A stretch of 21,450 bases of DNA from an uncultured Marmoricola sp. (GTDB lineage: Bacteria > Actinomycetota > Actinomycetes > Propionibacteriales > Nocardioidaceae): NCBI RefSeq assembly GCF_943913695.1, contig NZ_CALTZE010000067.1, positions 1-21,450 of the forward strand. The letters run 5' to 3'. Of this stretch, positions 15,444 to 21,450 are shown piece by piece. The stretch's first letter is position 1. Each line of letters begins with the position of its first letter. Both the position numbers and the translations under genes were made by a program. The notes beneath the pieces are model-generated. The model was given only the letters and a program-made list of their open reading frames with translations, had not been told where the DNA came from and made no database searches.

Positions 15444-16111
15444 GGCACCGCCCCCACGGCGAGCCGCTCGAGGACCGAGGCGACCATCTCCGCCAGCAGG
15501 CGCTCGCCCTCCGCCGCGCTGGCGCCGGTGGGGTCGCCGAGCACGCCGGTGCCGGAGACGGAGGCGACGCCGCCCTGCAGCAGCGCGGGGAGGATCTCGG
15601 TCAGCGGGCGGCTGTCTCCGCGCACGGCTCGCTCCGGCCGCACGGCCTCGGGCCGCAGGTGGAGCATCAGCGAGGTCTCGGTGCGACCCGCGTGGAGATC
15701 GCCCCCGGTGACGGCGCACGGCACCCACGCCACGTCGTGGCCCTCGTGCACCAGCTGGGCGACCGCGCTGTCGAGCGAGCGCACGTTGCCGCCGTGGCCG
15801 TTGACCAGGACCACCCGTCGCGCCCACGTGCGCAGCGATCGCACCAGCTCGATGACGGTCAGGCGCAGCGCGACGCTGCCGATCGACGCGGTGCCCGCGA
15901 AGTGCTGGTGCTCGCCCGAGGCGGCGTACGCGATCGGCGGCGCGACCCAGGCGCCGGGCAGCCGGCGCCCGAGGGCCTCGGTCACCGCGACGGCGACCGT
16001 GGTGTCGGTGTCGAGCGGCAGGTGCGGGCCGTGCTGCTCCAGCGCGCCGACGGGCACCAGCACCAGCTCCGCGGCCGCGGAGTCCGGCGAGGTGGCGTCA
16101 GCGAGGTGCAT
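15440..16111 (-). CDS. mftE: MftE, creatininase-family peptidase of mycofactocin synthesis
   Basis: MftE cuts the MftC-modified precursor peptide, releasing the C-terminal Val-Tyr-derived product (AHDP). The 223-residue protein is slightly short but shows the creatininase metal-binding pattern: PVGALEQHGPHLPLDTD near residues 20-36 (E and H ligands), SGEHQHFAGT, VNGHGGN near 110-116, and the AGRTETSLML segment with the next glutamate. The ATG at 16111 overlaps the 3' end of mftD by 14 bases, and the stop overlaps the SDR start. The order mftD-mftE-SDR-mftF on one strand supports the assignment. Confidence 0.93.
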   Translation of the reverse strand: MHLADATSPDSAAAELVLVPVGALEQHGPHLPLDTDTTVAVAVTEALGRRLPGAWVAPPIAYAASGEHQHFAGTASIGSVALRLTVIELVRSLRTWARRVVLVNGHGGNVRSLDSAVAQLVHEGHDVAWVPCAVTGGDLHAGRTETSLMLHLRPEAVRPERAVRGDSRPLTEILPALLQGGVASVSGTGVLGDPTGASAAEGERLLAEMVASVLERLAVGAVP

Positions 16112-17336
16112 GGGCCGGGACCGGCTGACCCAGCGTGCGGTGGAAGCCCTCGGGCACCAGCAGGTGCTCGGGGGTGAGCTCGTGGATGCCGGCCAGGCCC
16201 ATGCCGCGCAGGGTGGAGTCGACGCCCATCCGCAGCAGGTCGAGCACGTTGCCCACGCCCTCCTCACCGTTGGCGGCCAGCCCCCACAGGTAGGCGCGGC
16301 CGATCATCACGGCCCGGGCACCGAGCGCGAGGGCCTTGACGACGTCGGAACCGCGACGCACCCCCCCGTCGAGCACCACCTCGACGTCGTCGCCCACCCG
16401 GTCGGCGATCGGCTTGAGCACCCGGATCGGCGCGGGCGTGCCGTCGAGGTTGTTGCCGCCGTGGTTGGAGACCGAGATGCCGCTGACCCCCGCGTCGACG
16501 GCTCGCAGCGCGTCGTCGAGACGGCACACGCCCTTGAGCACGAAGGGCTTGCCGCCGCTGATCTGCTGCCACTGCTCGCGCATCCAGGCGATGTCGTCCC
16601 ACGACGGGGGCTGCGTGGTCATCCACTCGTAGTAGGCGCCGAAGAACGTCGGCCCCGCGGCGCTGCCGGGTGCCGCCAGGTTGGGCGCGGTGAGGTCGGG
16701 GATCGCCCCCGTGCGACCGAAGCTCCACAGCCACCGGGGCTTCGTGGCGACCTTCGGCGCGAGTCGCACCATGGTCCTCAGGTCGACCTTCTCGGGGATC
16801 TCCGGGGAGCCCCAGTCGCGGCCGATCGAGAAGGACCAGTCGGTGGTGGCGATCAACCCGACCACACCGGCGTCCTGGGCGCGCTGCATCCGCTGCAGCA
16901 TCACGTCGCGCTCGCCGGTCCAGTACATCTGGAACATCGTGCGCGCGCCGGTCGAGGTGACCTCCTCGACCGACTTGGAGGCGAAGTTGGAGAGCCCGAC
17001 GAGGGTGCCGCGGCCGCCCGCGGCGCGCGCGACGGCGACCTCGCCGTCGGGGTGCACCGCCTGTACGCCGGTCGGGCTGATGACGACCGGCTGGCTGATC
17101 TCCTGGCCCCACAGCGTCGTGGCCTGCTCGCGCTCGGGCTGCTGCCCGGCCACGACCGGCTGCACGCCGAGCTCGGCGAAGGCGCGCTCGTTGTCGGCCA
17201 CGCTCTGGCCGCGCTCGCTGCCCGCGACCAGAGCGCCGTACACCGGCTCGGGCAGCCGCTTCTTCGCCCGCGCCTGGGCGACGGCGACCGACTCGAACCA
17301 CGGGTTCTGCTTCCAGGGGTTCTCGATCCTCTTCAC
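16098..17336 (-). CDS. mftD: MftD, FMN-dependent oxidative deaminase of mycofactocin synthesis
   Basis: MftD converts AHDP to premycofactocin by oxidative deamination, creating the alpha-keto amide redox centre. The 412-residue protein belongs to the FMN-dependent alpha-hydroxy-acid dehydrogenase (lactate dehydrogenase-like) family: QPVVISPTGVQAVHPDGE, TMFQMYWTGERD, PFVLKGVCRLDDAL with the FMN-site lysine, the active-site histidine in SVSNHGGNNLDG, VVLDGGVRRGSDVVKALALGA and VMIGRAYLWGLA. The N-terminal KRIENPWKQNPWFESVAVAQARAK is typical of MftD. The start is a GTG at 17336 overlapping the mftC stop as GTGA; no other start near it fits the family N-terminus. Confidence 0.95.
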   Translation of the reverse strand: MKRIENPWKQNPWFESVAVAQARAKKRLPEPVYGALVAGSERGQSVADNERAFAELGVQPVVAGQQPEREQATTLWGQEISQPVVISPTGVQAVHPDGEVAVARAAGGRGTLVGLSNFASKSVEEVTSTGARTMFQMYWTGERDVMLQRMQRAQDAGVVGLIATTDWSFSIGRDWGSPEIPEKVDLRTMVRLAPKVATKPRWLWSFGRTGAIPDLTAPNLAAPGSAAGPTFFGAYYEWMTTQPPSWDDIAWMREQWQQISGGKPFVLKGVCRLDDALRAVDAGVSGISVSNHGGNNLDGTPAPIRVLKPIADRVGDDVEVVLDGGVRRGSDVVKALALGARAVMIGRAYLWGLAANGEEGVGNVLDLLRMGVDSTLRGMGLAGIHELTPEHLLVPEGFHRTLGQPVPAHAPR

Positions 17337-18607
17337 AGCGACGCCTCGGGGTCGAAGCCGGCGAGCGGGCTCTCGGCGCAGGCGCTCACCGGTGGGCGGG
17401 TCAGCAGCTGCAGCATCACCGGCTGGTTGCGGGTGGGGTTGGCCTTGGAGTGGTCCTGGCTGGCGGCCGGGATGGTGCGCTCGCCCGCGAGGGCCTGCTC
17501 GCCGAACCCGCGCACGCACTCGGGGTCGGGCCCGTCCATGGGCAGGCCGGTGAAGAACTTCGCCGCCATGCAGCCGCCGCGGCAGGCGTCGAAGAAGGCG
17601 CACGAGCTGCACGCACCGCCGGTCTGCGGGGACCGCAGCTCGGTGAAGAGCTCGCTGTCCTGCCAGACCCGCTCGAAGCCGCCGTCGGCCAGCAGGTTGC
17701 CGGCGAGGAACTGGTCGTGGATGGCGAAGGGGCAGGCGTAGACGTCGCCGATCGGGTCGATCAGGCAGACCACCCGCCCGGCGCCGCACAGGTTGAGCCC
17801 GGGCAGCGCTCCGCTGCCGTCCTCGGGGCCGTAGGCCGCGAGGTGGAAGAAGGAGTCGCCGGTGAGCACGTCCTCGCCGTGGGCGACCAGCCAGTCGTAG
17901 AGCTCGCGCTGCTGCTCCGGCAGGGGGTGCAGCTCGTCCCACACGTCGGCGCCGCGGCCGGAGGGCCGCAGCCGGGTCAGGCGCAGGGTGGCGCCGTAGC
18001 GGTCGGCGATGGCCTTGAACTCGTCGAGCTGGCCGATGTTCTGCCGCGTGCAGACGACGCTGATCTTGGCGTCCTCGAAGCCGGCCGCCTGCAGGTTGGC
18101 CAGCGCGCGGATCGCGGTGTCGTAGGAGCCGGGGCCGCGGACGTAGTCGTTGACCTCGGGCGTGGCGCCGTCGAGCGAGATCTGCACGTCGACGTAGCCG
18201 TTGCAGGCTGGCCCCGCCAGGAAGGCGGCCCGCTCGGCGTCGAGGCGGACGCCGTTGGTGGAGAACTTCACGCCGACGTCGTGGTTGACGGCGTACTCCA
18301 CGAGGTGCCAGAAGTCGGGGCGGATCGTCGGCTCGCCGCCGCCGACGTTGACGTAGAAGACCTGCATCCGCTGCAGCTCGTCGATCACGGCCTCGGCCTG
18401 CTCGGTCGTCAGCTCGCGGGGGTCGCGGCGGCCACTGCTCGACAGGCAGTGGGCGCACTCGAGGTTGCACGCGTAGGTGAGCTCCCAGGTCAGGCAGATC
18501 GGTGCGTCGAGACCGAGCTCGAACTGGTCCACCAGGCGGTTGCTCTTGGGCGTCGGGCGTGCGGGGGCCGATCGTGCGGGGGCCGGTCGTTCGGGAGCCA
18601 GGGTCAT
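17333..18607 (-). CDS. mftC: MftC, radical SAM/SPASM maturase of mycofactocin
   Basis: MftC uses S-adenosylmethionine and Fe-S clusters to decarboxylate the C-terminal tyrosine of MftA and to join it to the neighbouring valine. The 424-residue protein has the radical SAM motif C-x3-C-x2-C (C47, C51, C54 in TYACNLECAHC), YVNVGGGEPTIRP, and a SPASM domain with CGAGRVVCLIDPIGDVYACPF and CSSCAFFDACRGGCMA, supplying ligands for two further clusters. The first 22 residues are Pro/Ala/Arg-rich and coded by a short tandem repeat. About 50 residues after the last cluster cysteines end in HSKANPTRNQPVML-LLTRPP, a normal MftC tail. The ATG at 18607 overlaps the mftB stop as ATGA. Confidence 0.96.
   Translation of the reverse strand: MTLAPERPAPARSAPARPTPKSNRLVDQFELGLDAPICLTWELTYACNLECAHCLSSSGRRDPRELTTEQAEAVIDELQRMQVFYVNVGGGEPTIRPDFWHLVEYAVNHDVGVKFSTNGVRLDAERAAFLAGPACNGYVDVQISLDGATPEVNDYVRGPGSYDTAIRALANLQAAGFEDAKISVVCTRQNIGQLDEFKAIADRYGATLRLTRLRPSGRGADVWDELHPLPEQQRELYDWLVAHGEDVLTGDSFFHLAAYGPEDGSGALPGLNLCGAGRVVCLIDPIGDVYACPFAIHDQFLAGNLLADGGFERVWQDSELFTELRSPQTGGACSSCAFFDACRGGCMAAKFFTGLPMDGPDPECVRGFGEQALAGERTIPAASQDHSKANPTRNQPVMLQLLTRPPVSACAESPLAGFDPEASL
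18559..18603 (-). repeat. Short 15-bp tandem repeat at the 5' end of mftC
   Basis: Units gtgcgggggccgatc (18559-18573) and gtgcgggggccggtc (18574-18588) differ at one base. A decayed third unit follows at 18589-18603. They encode a period-5 Pro/Ala/Arg tract in the disordered N-terminus of MftC. Confidence 0.7.
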
Positions 18608-18879
18608 GCCACGGCCTCTCTCTCGCGGGGGCGGATCATGTCGGCGCGTGCCAGGCCGGCGAGCGCGTCGGCGTACGCCGCGTGCTGCGACGGGGGGATG
18701 CCCGCGTCGACGAGCGTCGAGCGGACGTCGGCGTGGGCGGCGAGGCCCTGGACCACTGCCACGAGCTCGGGCCGCTTGAGGAAGGTCAGCTTGCGGTTGC
18801 CGAAGTGGTAGGCGAGCGCGCCGAAGGGCTCGGGGCGCAGGGCCACCGACGGCGACAGGGTCCAGGGCTCGTCGAGCAT
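18604..18879 (-). CDS. mftB: MftB, peptide chaperone (PqqD/RRE fold) of mycofactocin synthesis
   Basis: MftB binds the leader part of MftA and delivers it to MftC. The 91-residue length is normal. It begins MLDEPWTLSPSVALRPEPFGALAYHFGNRKLTFLKRPEL, the typical MftB opening with strand residues of the RiPP recognition element, followed by an Ala-rich helical C-terminal half (HADVRSTLVDAGIPPS and YADALAGLARADMI). The ATG at 18879 overlaps the mftA stop as TGATG, and its stop overlaps the mftC start, so A, B and C are translated together. Confidence 0.95.
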   Translation of the reverse strand: MLDEPWTLSPSVALRPEPFGALAYHFGNRKLTFLKRPELVAVVQGLAAHADVRSTLVDAGIPPSQHAAYADALAGLARADMIRPREREAVA

Positions 18880-18986
18880 CAGTAGACGCCGCACATGCCG
18901 TCGATCGAGACCTCCTCGATGAGGTCCTCGGCGGCGACCTCGGTGGCCTCGCTGTCCTGGTCGTGCACTCGGGGCTCGGGCTTCAT
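18879..18986 (-). CDS. mftA: MftA, mycofactocin precursor peptide
   Basis: This 35-residue peptide is the ribosomal precursor of mycofactocin. It has an acidic leader (MKPEPRVHDQDSEATEVAAE) and ends in DLIEEVSIDGMCGVY; the C-terminal IDGMCGVY is the invariant core, in which the last Val-Tyr pair becomes the redox centre. The ATG at 18986 is preceded by GGGAGG 5 bases upstream. The stop overlaps the mftB start as TGATG. It is slightly longer than the mycobacterial peptides I recall (about 29-31 residues). It is the first gene of the operon, divergent from mftR. Confidence 0.97.
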   Translation of the reverse strand: MKPEPRVHDQDSEATEVAAEDLIEEVSIDGMCGVY

Positions 18987-19013
18987 CGGTGCCTCCCGGC
19001 GGGTGGGATGGGG

Positions 19014-19054
19014 GTTGTGGTCCGCGCCACAGTAGGTGCACCGAGTGCCACAAC
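19014..19054. promoter_or_regulatory. Candidate MftR operator between mftA and mftR
   Basis: GTTGTGG (19014-19020) and CCACAAC (19048-19054) form a 7-bp-arm inverted repeat with a 27-base spacer. A smaller one, TGTGG-n6-CCACA (19016-19031), is nested at its left end. The repeat brackets a TACTGT -10-like hexamer facing mftA (19034-19029, minus strand). A repressor such as MftR could act here; which of the two repeats matters is unknown. Confidence 0.4.
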
Positions 19055-19071
19055 GGACCTCTCCGGACGGG

Positions 19072-19077
19072 TAGATT
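19072..19077 (+). promoter_or_regulatory. Probable -10 of mftR, predicting a leaderless transcript
   Basis: TAGATT fits TANNNT and ends 7 bases before the GTG at 19085, leaving no room for a ribosome binding site. Transcription would start at the GTG itself, which supports this codon as the start of mftR. Confidence 0.45.
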
Positions 19078-19084
19078 CCGCCCC

Positions 19085-19648
19085 GTGCGACCGGTCGCCA
19101 CCACCCACGCCGCTATCGAGCAGGCCACCTTCCGGCTCTTCCGCGAGCAGGGCTTCGAGGGCACCACGCTCGACGACATCGCCGCCGAGGTCGGGGTCAG
19201 CAGGCGCACCCTGTTCCGCTACTTCCCGTCCAAGAACGACATCGCCTGGGGCCGCTTCGACCTCACCCTGGAGGCCTTCCGCGAGACCCTCGCCGCGATG
19301 CCCGAGGAGCTGCCGCTGCACGAGGCCGTGCACCGCGCGGTGGTCGCCTTCAACGACTACGACGCGCGCGCCGACCCGCCCCACCGCGAGCGGATGCACC
19401 TGATCCTCACCACCCCGGCGCTGCAGGCCCACTCGGTGCACCGCTACGCCGACTGGCGTCGCGTGATCGCCGACTACGTCGCCGCTCGCCGCGACCTCGC
19501 CCCCACCGACCCGCTCCCCGAGGTCGTCAGCCAGGTCGCGCTCGCGCTGGCACTCGCGGCGTACACCCTGTGGCTCCACGAGCCCGGTCCCTCGCTCCGC
19601 GAGCGCCTCGAGCAGACCCTCACCGACCTGCGCGCCTACCTGGCCTGA
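19085..19648 (+). CDS. mftR: MftR, TetR-family regulator of the mycofactocin cluster
   Basis: The 187-residue protein has an N-terminal TetR helix-turn-helix (HAAIEQATFRLFREQGFEGTTLDDIAAEVGVSRRTLFRYFPSKNDIAWG, residues about 8-56) and an all-helical ligand domain. The RTLFRYFPSKNDIAWGRFD region and the position divergent from mftA are typical of MftR. The M. smegmatis homologue represses the mft operon and responds to long acyl-CoAs (reported, recalled). The start is a GTG 7 bases after a -10 hexamer; no ribosome binding site precedes it, consistent with leaderless translation. Upstream in-frame codons exist but would extend through the promoter and operator region. It converges with the small gene at 19656-19967, 7 bases away. 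Confidence 0.9.
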   Translation: MRPVATTHAAIEQATFRLFREQGFEGTTLDDIAAEVGVSRRTLFRYFPSKNDIAWGRFDLTLEAFRETLAAMPEELPLHEAVHRAVVAFNDYDARADPPHRERMHLILTTPALQAHSVHRYADWRRVIADYVAARRDLAPTDPLPEVVSQVALALALAAYTLWLHEPGPSLRERLEQTLTDLRAYLA

Positions 19649-19660
19649 GACCGGGTCAGG
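19644..19660. terminator. Small hairpin spanning two convergent stop codons
   Basis: CCTGA (19644-19648), a 7-base loop and TCAGG (19656-19660) pair. The arms contain the stop codons of mftR and of the convergent gene. At 5 bp it is weak, and termination here is only a possibility. Confidence 0.25.
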
Positions 19661-19967
19661 GCGCGGGCACCTCGGTCCCCCAACGCGCCTGGCGCTCGGC
19701 TTCGGCCTGCTCCCACCAGGGCGGGTCGCCGCGCTCGCCGAGGGCGACCTTGGCGGCGTGCACACCGTCGCGCGCCCGGCGCTCCTCGTCGGTGCCCCTC
19801 GTACGCCGCACCTCGCGGCGCCACGCCATCAGCAGGTCGACCAGCTCCTGGCGACGCGACTCCGGGATGGCGGGGTCGGTGGCGCGCCAGCGGCGGCCGT
19901 CGATGACGACGTGGTGGCCGTCGTCGGTGGGCTCGGTGCGCTCCGAGGTCGAGTGTCCCGATGCCAT
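19656..19967 (-). CDS. Small conserved actinobacterial protein of unknown function
   Basis: This 103-residue soluble protein is highly charged, with no membrane helix or signal peptide. It contains VVIDGRRWRATDPAIPESRRQELVDLLMAWRREVR (about 20-54), then ARDGVHAAKVALGERGDPPWWEQAEAERQARW. I recall similar small proteins in many actinobacteria, often labelled 'biopolymer transporter Tol' without functional support, so no function is claimed. The long helix followed by a tryptophan-rich end is its main trait. The ATG at 19967 lacks a clear ribosome binding site; the conserved part begins about 20 residues in, so a later start cannot be excluded. It is divergent from the siderophore-interacting gene and convergent with mftR. 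Confidence 0.7.
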   Translation of the reverse strand: MASGHSTSERTEPTDDGHHVVIDGRRWRATDPAIPESRRQELVDLLMAWRREVRRTRGTDEERRARDGVHAAKVALGERGDPPWWEQAEAERQARWGTEVPAP

Positions 19968-20029
19968 GCGCGAGGGGTACCCCGATCGCCGGAGGCATGG
20001 CTCGACGTGGAGCACTGATGGCGGAGCGG

Positions 20030-20059
20030 CCCGCCCGTACCCAGCCCAGGACGGGCGGG
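20030..20059. promoter_or_regulatory. Perfect 9-bp inverted repeat of unknown role
   Basis: CCCGCCCGT (20030-20038), 12 bases, and ACGGGCGGG (20051-20059) pair perfectly. It lies between divergent genes, covering the -35 region of the iron-regulated promoter, so an operator is more likely than a terminator. No known binding site is recognised. Confidence 0.4.
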
Positions 20060-20072
20060 ACCGCGTCCGAGG

Positions 20073-20098
20073 TACAATGTAGGTAAGGCTTGCCTTAG
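20073..20098 (+). promoter_or_regulatory. -10 element plus IdeR/DmdR1-type iron box of the siderophore-interacting gene
   Basis: TACAAT (20073-20078) is a good -10. It is followed directly by an iron box (20080-20098, TAGGTAAGGCTTGCCTTAG); aligned at the AGGC core (20079-20097), 14 of 19 bases match the consensus TTAGGTTAGGCTAACCTAA. The box covers the expected transcription start, so Fe(II)-loaded regulator would block transcription when iron is sufficient. Confidence 0.85.
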
Positions 20099-20135
20099 TG
20101 CGCAAGCCCTGAGCCGAGAAAAGTCTGGAGAGCCC

Positions 20136-20939
20136 GTGCACGCCAAGGTCCTGACCACCGACCGCCTCACGCCCAGCCTGGTCCGGCTGGTGCTGGGAGG
20201 TGAGGGTCTGGCCGGCTTCGCGATGCCCTCGATCGAGGGCGCCGAGAGCACCGACGCCTACGTCAACGTCGCGATCCGACCCGAGGGCGCGGCCTACGAC
20301 CAGGTCTTCGACCCTGCCGTCGTGCGGGCCGAGCAGCCCAAGGAGACCTGGCCCGCGCGCCGCCGCTACACGGTGCGCGCCTGGGACGCCGAGCGTCAGG
20401 AGCTGACCGTCGACTTCGTGGTCCATGGCGACGAGGGCGTGGCCGGGCCGTGGGCGGCGCACGCCCGGCCCGGTGACGTGCTGGTCTTCGAGGGACCGGG
20501 CGGTGGCTACCGGCCGCGCCCGGACGCCGCGGCCTACCTCATGGTGGGCGACGAGTCGGCGCTGCCGGCGATCGCGGCCTCGATGGAGGTGGTGCCCGCG
20601 GGTCGACCTCTGACCGTGCTGCTGCTGTGTGACGGTCCCGAGCACGAGATCGCCTTGCACACCGAGGCCGAGCTCGACCTGCGCTGGCTGCACCGCGACG
20701 GATCCGGGAGCGAGCTGCTCGACGCCCTGCGCACGGTGGAGCTGCCGAGCTCGGACGTGTGCGCCTTCGTGCACGGCGAGGCCGACGAGATCCGCGCGAT
20801 CCGCAGGCACCTGCTCACCGAGGTCGGGCTCCCGCGTGCCGAGATGTCGTGCTCGCCCTACTGGCGGCGCACGATGACCGACGAGGCCTGGCGTGAGATC
20901 AAGCGCGACTACGTCGCGGCGATGGACGCCGACGCCTGA
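20136..20939 (+). CDS. Siderophore-interacting protein (FAD-dependent ferric-siderophore reductase)
   Basis: The 267-residue flavoprotein belongs to the SIP/ViuB family, which reduces ferric siderophores in the cytoplasm to free Fe(II). It shows the FAD-binding RRYTVRAWD motif (residues about 71-79), GDVLVFEGPGGGY, the NAD(P)H-domain GDESALPAIAA (about 137-147) and the C-terminal SPYWRRTMTDEAWREIK signature. Length is normal. The GTG at 20136 has GGAG 5 bases upstream. A promoter with an iron box lies about 40 bases upstream, so it should be made under iron starvation. No siderophore synthesis or uptake gene is in the window; the neighbour downstream is a second iron-box gene. Confidence 0.94.
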   Translation: MHAKVLTTDRLTPSLVRLVLGGEGLAGFAMPSIEGAESTDAYVNVAIRPEGAAYDQVFDPAVVRAEQPKETWPARRRYTVRAWDAERQELTVDFVVHGDEGVAGPWAAHARPGDVLVFEGPGGGYRPRPDAAAYLMVGDESALPAIAASMEVVPAGRPLTVLLLCDGPEHEIALHTEAELDLRWLHRDGSGSELLDALRTVELPSSDVCAFVHGEADEIRAIRRHLLTEVGLPRAEMSCSPYWRRTMTDEAWREIKRDYVAAMDADA

Positions 20940-20991
20940 CACGCATTTCCGACAGGTCGACGTGACCTAAAAACGGCCTCTGACCTGCGGT

Positions 20992-21010
20992 TTAGGCAAG
21001 CCTTCCTTTG
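20992..21010 (-). promoter_or_regulatory. Second IdeR/DmdR1-type iron box, upstream of the DUF1540-type gene
   Basis: Read on the minus strand, the 19 bases CAAAGGAAGGCTTGCCTAA match 12 of 19 positions of TTAGGTTAGGCTAACCTAA, including the AGGCT core and the CCTAA arm. The site ends 36 bases before the ATG at 21047. It is weaker than the first box. Confidence 0.65.
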
Positions 21011-21046
21011 CTGGAAATGTTCCAGAAAAGGGTCCATGGTTGCTCC

Positions 21047-21334
21047 ATGACCACCCTCCAGCTCCCCATCGTCAGCACCTGCAGCGCCACCTCGTGCGCC
21101 TACAACCGCGATTCCGCCTGTCACGCCGGAGCCATCACCGTCACCGGTGACGCCTCGACGTGCAGCACCTTCATCGAGTCCGGCGACAAGGCCGGCACCG
21201 ACTCCACCGCCTCCGTCGGCGCGTGCCACCGCAGCGAGTGCGTCTTCAACTCCGCGCTCGAGTGCACCGCCAAGGACGTCGCGATCGCCGCGTCCGGCGA
21301 CGTGGCCAACTGCAAAACCTTCCAGGCCGCCTGA
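21047..21334 (+). CDS. Small Cys-rich protein with two DUF1540-type repeats
   Basis: This 95-residue protein consists of two similar halves, each with four cysteines: C12-x4-C17-x7-C25-x13-C39 and C60-x4-C65-x7-C73-x15-C89. The pattern SCAYN-(x4)-C-(x4)-ITVTG and ECVFN-(x4)-C-(x6)-IAASGD is that of DUF1540, a presumed metal-binding domain without established function. There is no signal peptide, so the protein is probably cytoplasmic and binds zinc or iron through four-Cys sites. The ATG at 21047 is chosen because the first repeat begins just after it; an ATG at 21017 is possible, and neither has a good ribosome binding site. An iron box lies just upstream, so production under iron limitation is predicted. 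A long hairpin terminator follows. Confidence 0.85.
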   Translation: MTTLQLPIVSTCSATSCAYNRDSACHAGAITVTGDASTCSTFIESGDKAGTDSTASVGACHRSECVFNSALECTAKDVAIAASGDVANCKTFQAA

Positions 21335-21358
21335 GCCAGGCCGGCAGCAGCCCGGCGC

Positions 21359-21399
21359 GAGCCCGTCGGGACCACCCAGCCCGTGGTCCCGGCGGGCTC
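21359..21399 (+). terminator. Long hairpin terminator
   Basis: A 17-bp stem (21359-21375 with 21383-21399) has a single G-T wobble and a 7-base loop (ccagccc). It lies 25 bases after the stop of the Cys-rich gene. No U-tract follows. Confidence 0.85.
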
Positions 21400-21450
21400 G
21401 TGCGCGTCCGGGCACACGTCGTGCTGGCCCGTCACGGACTCGTCGTACGC
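21400..21450. other. Window edge without a supportable gene
   Basis: After the terminator the remaining 51 bases show no start with a ribosome binding site and no recognisable protein on either strand. Confidence 0.5.

Noticed and set aside
14985..17741. 918-codon open frame on the plus strand
   Set aside because: It is the antisense shadow of SDR, mftE, mftD and mftC. The translation is low-complexity and the minus-strand genes are certain.
20057..20068. GGGAC-CGC-GTCC, a possible fourth DosR box near the siderophore-interacting gene
   Set aside because: The spacer is 3 instead of 4 bases and the right arm is incomplete; it overlaps the 9-bp inverted repeat, and the promoter already has an iron box.
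20954..20968. AGGTC-gacgt-GACCT followed by an A-run, as terminator of the siderophore-interacting gene
   Set aside because: The stem is only 5 bp and the A-run is on the wrong side for plus-strand termination; there is too little to call.
21367..21390. GGGAC ... GTCCC pair near the right end
   Set aside because: The arms are 14 bases apart and are part of the 17-bp terminator stem, not a DosR box.
21121..21435. Minus-strand open frame at the right end
   Set aside because: It runs antisense through the Cys-rich gene and the terminator and has no family-like sequence.

Overview
The window is high-GC DNA packed with short intergenic gaps, many GTG starts and stop/start overlaps. It comes from an actinomycete, most likely a member of the Nocardioidaceae or a relative. 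The grounds are a DevR/DevS (DosR/DosS)-type two-component system, a fused CydDC, IdeR/DmdR1-type iron boxes and a complete core mycofactocin (mft) cluster. The genus is inference. No tRNA, rRNA, CRISPR array, insertion sequence or phage gene was seen, and no stretch above 300 bases lacks a gene.

Layout. (1) 1-2074, minus: dihydroxyacetone kinase operon dhaK-dhaL-dhaM; dhaM runs off the left edge. (2) 2156-4008, plus: a zinc-free quinone oxidoreductase-like enzyme and a four-helix membrane protein, ended by a strong hairpin at 4013-4044. (3) 4059-10402, minus: cytochrome bd operon cydA-cydB-cydDC with a DoxX-family gene at its end. (4) 10458-13305: an Acg-type nitroreductase-fold gene (minus) divergent from devR-devS (plus). 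(5) 13312-18986, minus: mycofactocin operon mftA-B-C-D-E-SDR-mftF, every junction overlapping, with divergent mftR at 19085-19648. (6) 19656-19967, minus: small conserved hypothetical gene. (7) 20136-21334, plus: siderophore-interacting flavoprotein and a small eight-cysteine DUF1540-type protein, each behind an iron box, then a long hairpin terminator at 21359-21399.

How they work together. The main find is a self-consistent low-oxygen regulon. The DevR-like regulator keeps the recognition helix of mycobacterial DosR, including both lysines and the asparagine that contact DNA. Three 14-bp sites of the form GGGAC-N4-GTCCC lie 36-79 bases ahead of the Acg gene/devR pair, of cydA, and of the DoxX gene; the last site is inside the end of cydDC. 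This would place cytochrome bd, its CydDC exporter, a DoxX protein and the nitroreductase-like protein under one hypoxia/redox switch. The mycofactocin operon, which makes a redox cofactor for alcohol and aldehyde oxidation, ends 6 bp from devS in convergent orientation; its usual respiratory partner gene mftG is not in the window.

Other points of note: a 7-residue Ala-Asp-Pro repeat, nearly identical in DNA, shared by the linkers of two unrelated proteins (DhaM and CydDC); a single-GAF DevS; probable leaderless transcripts for mftR and devR; and an iron-regulated protein with two four-Cys repeats.
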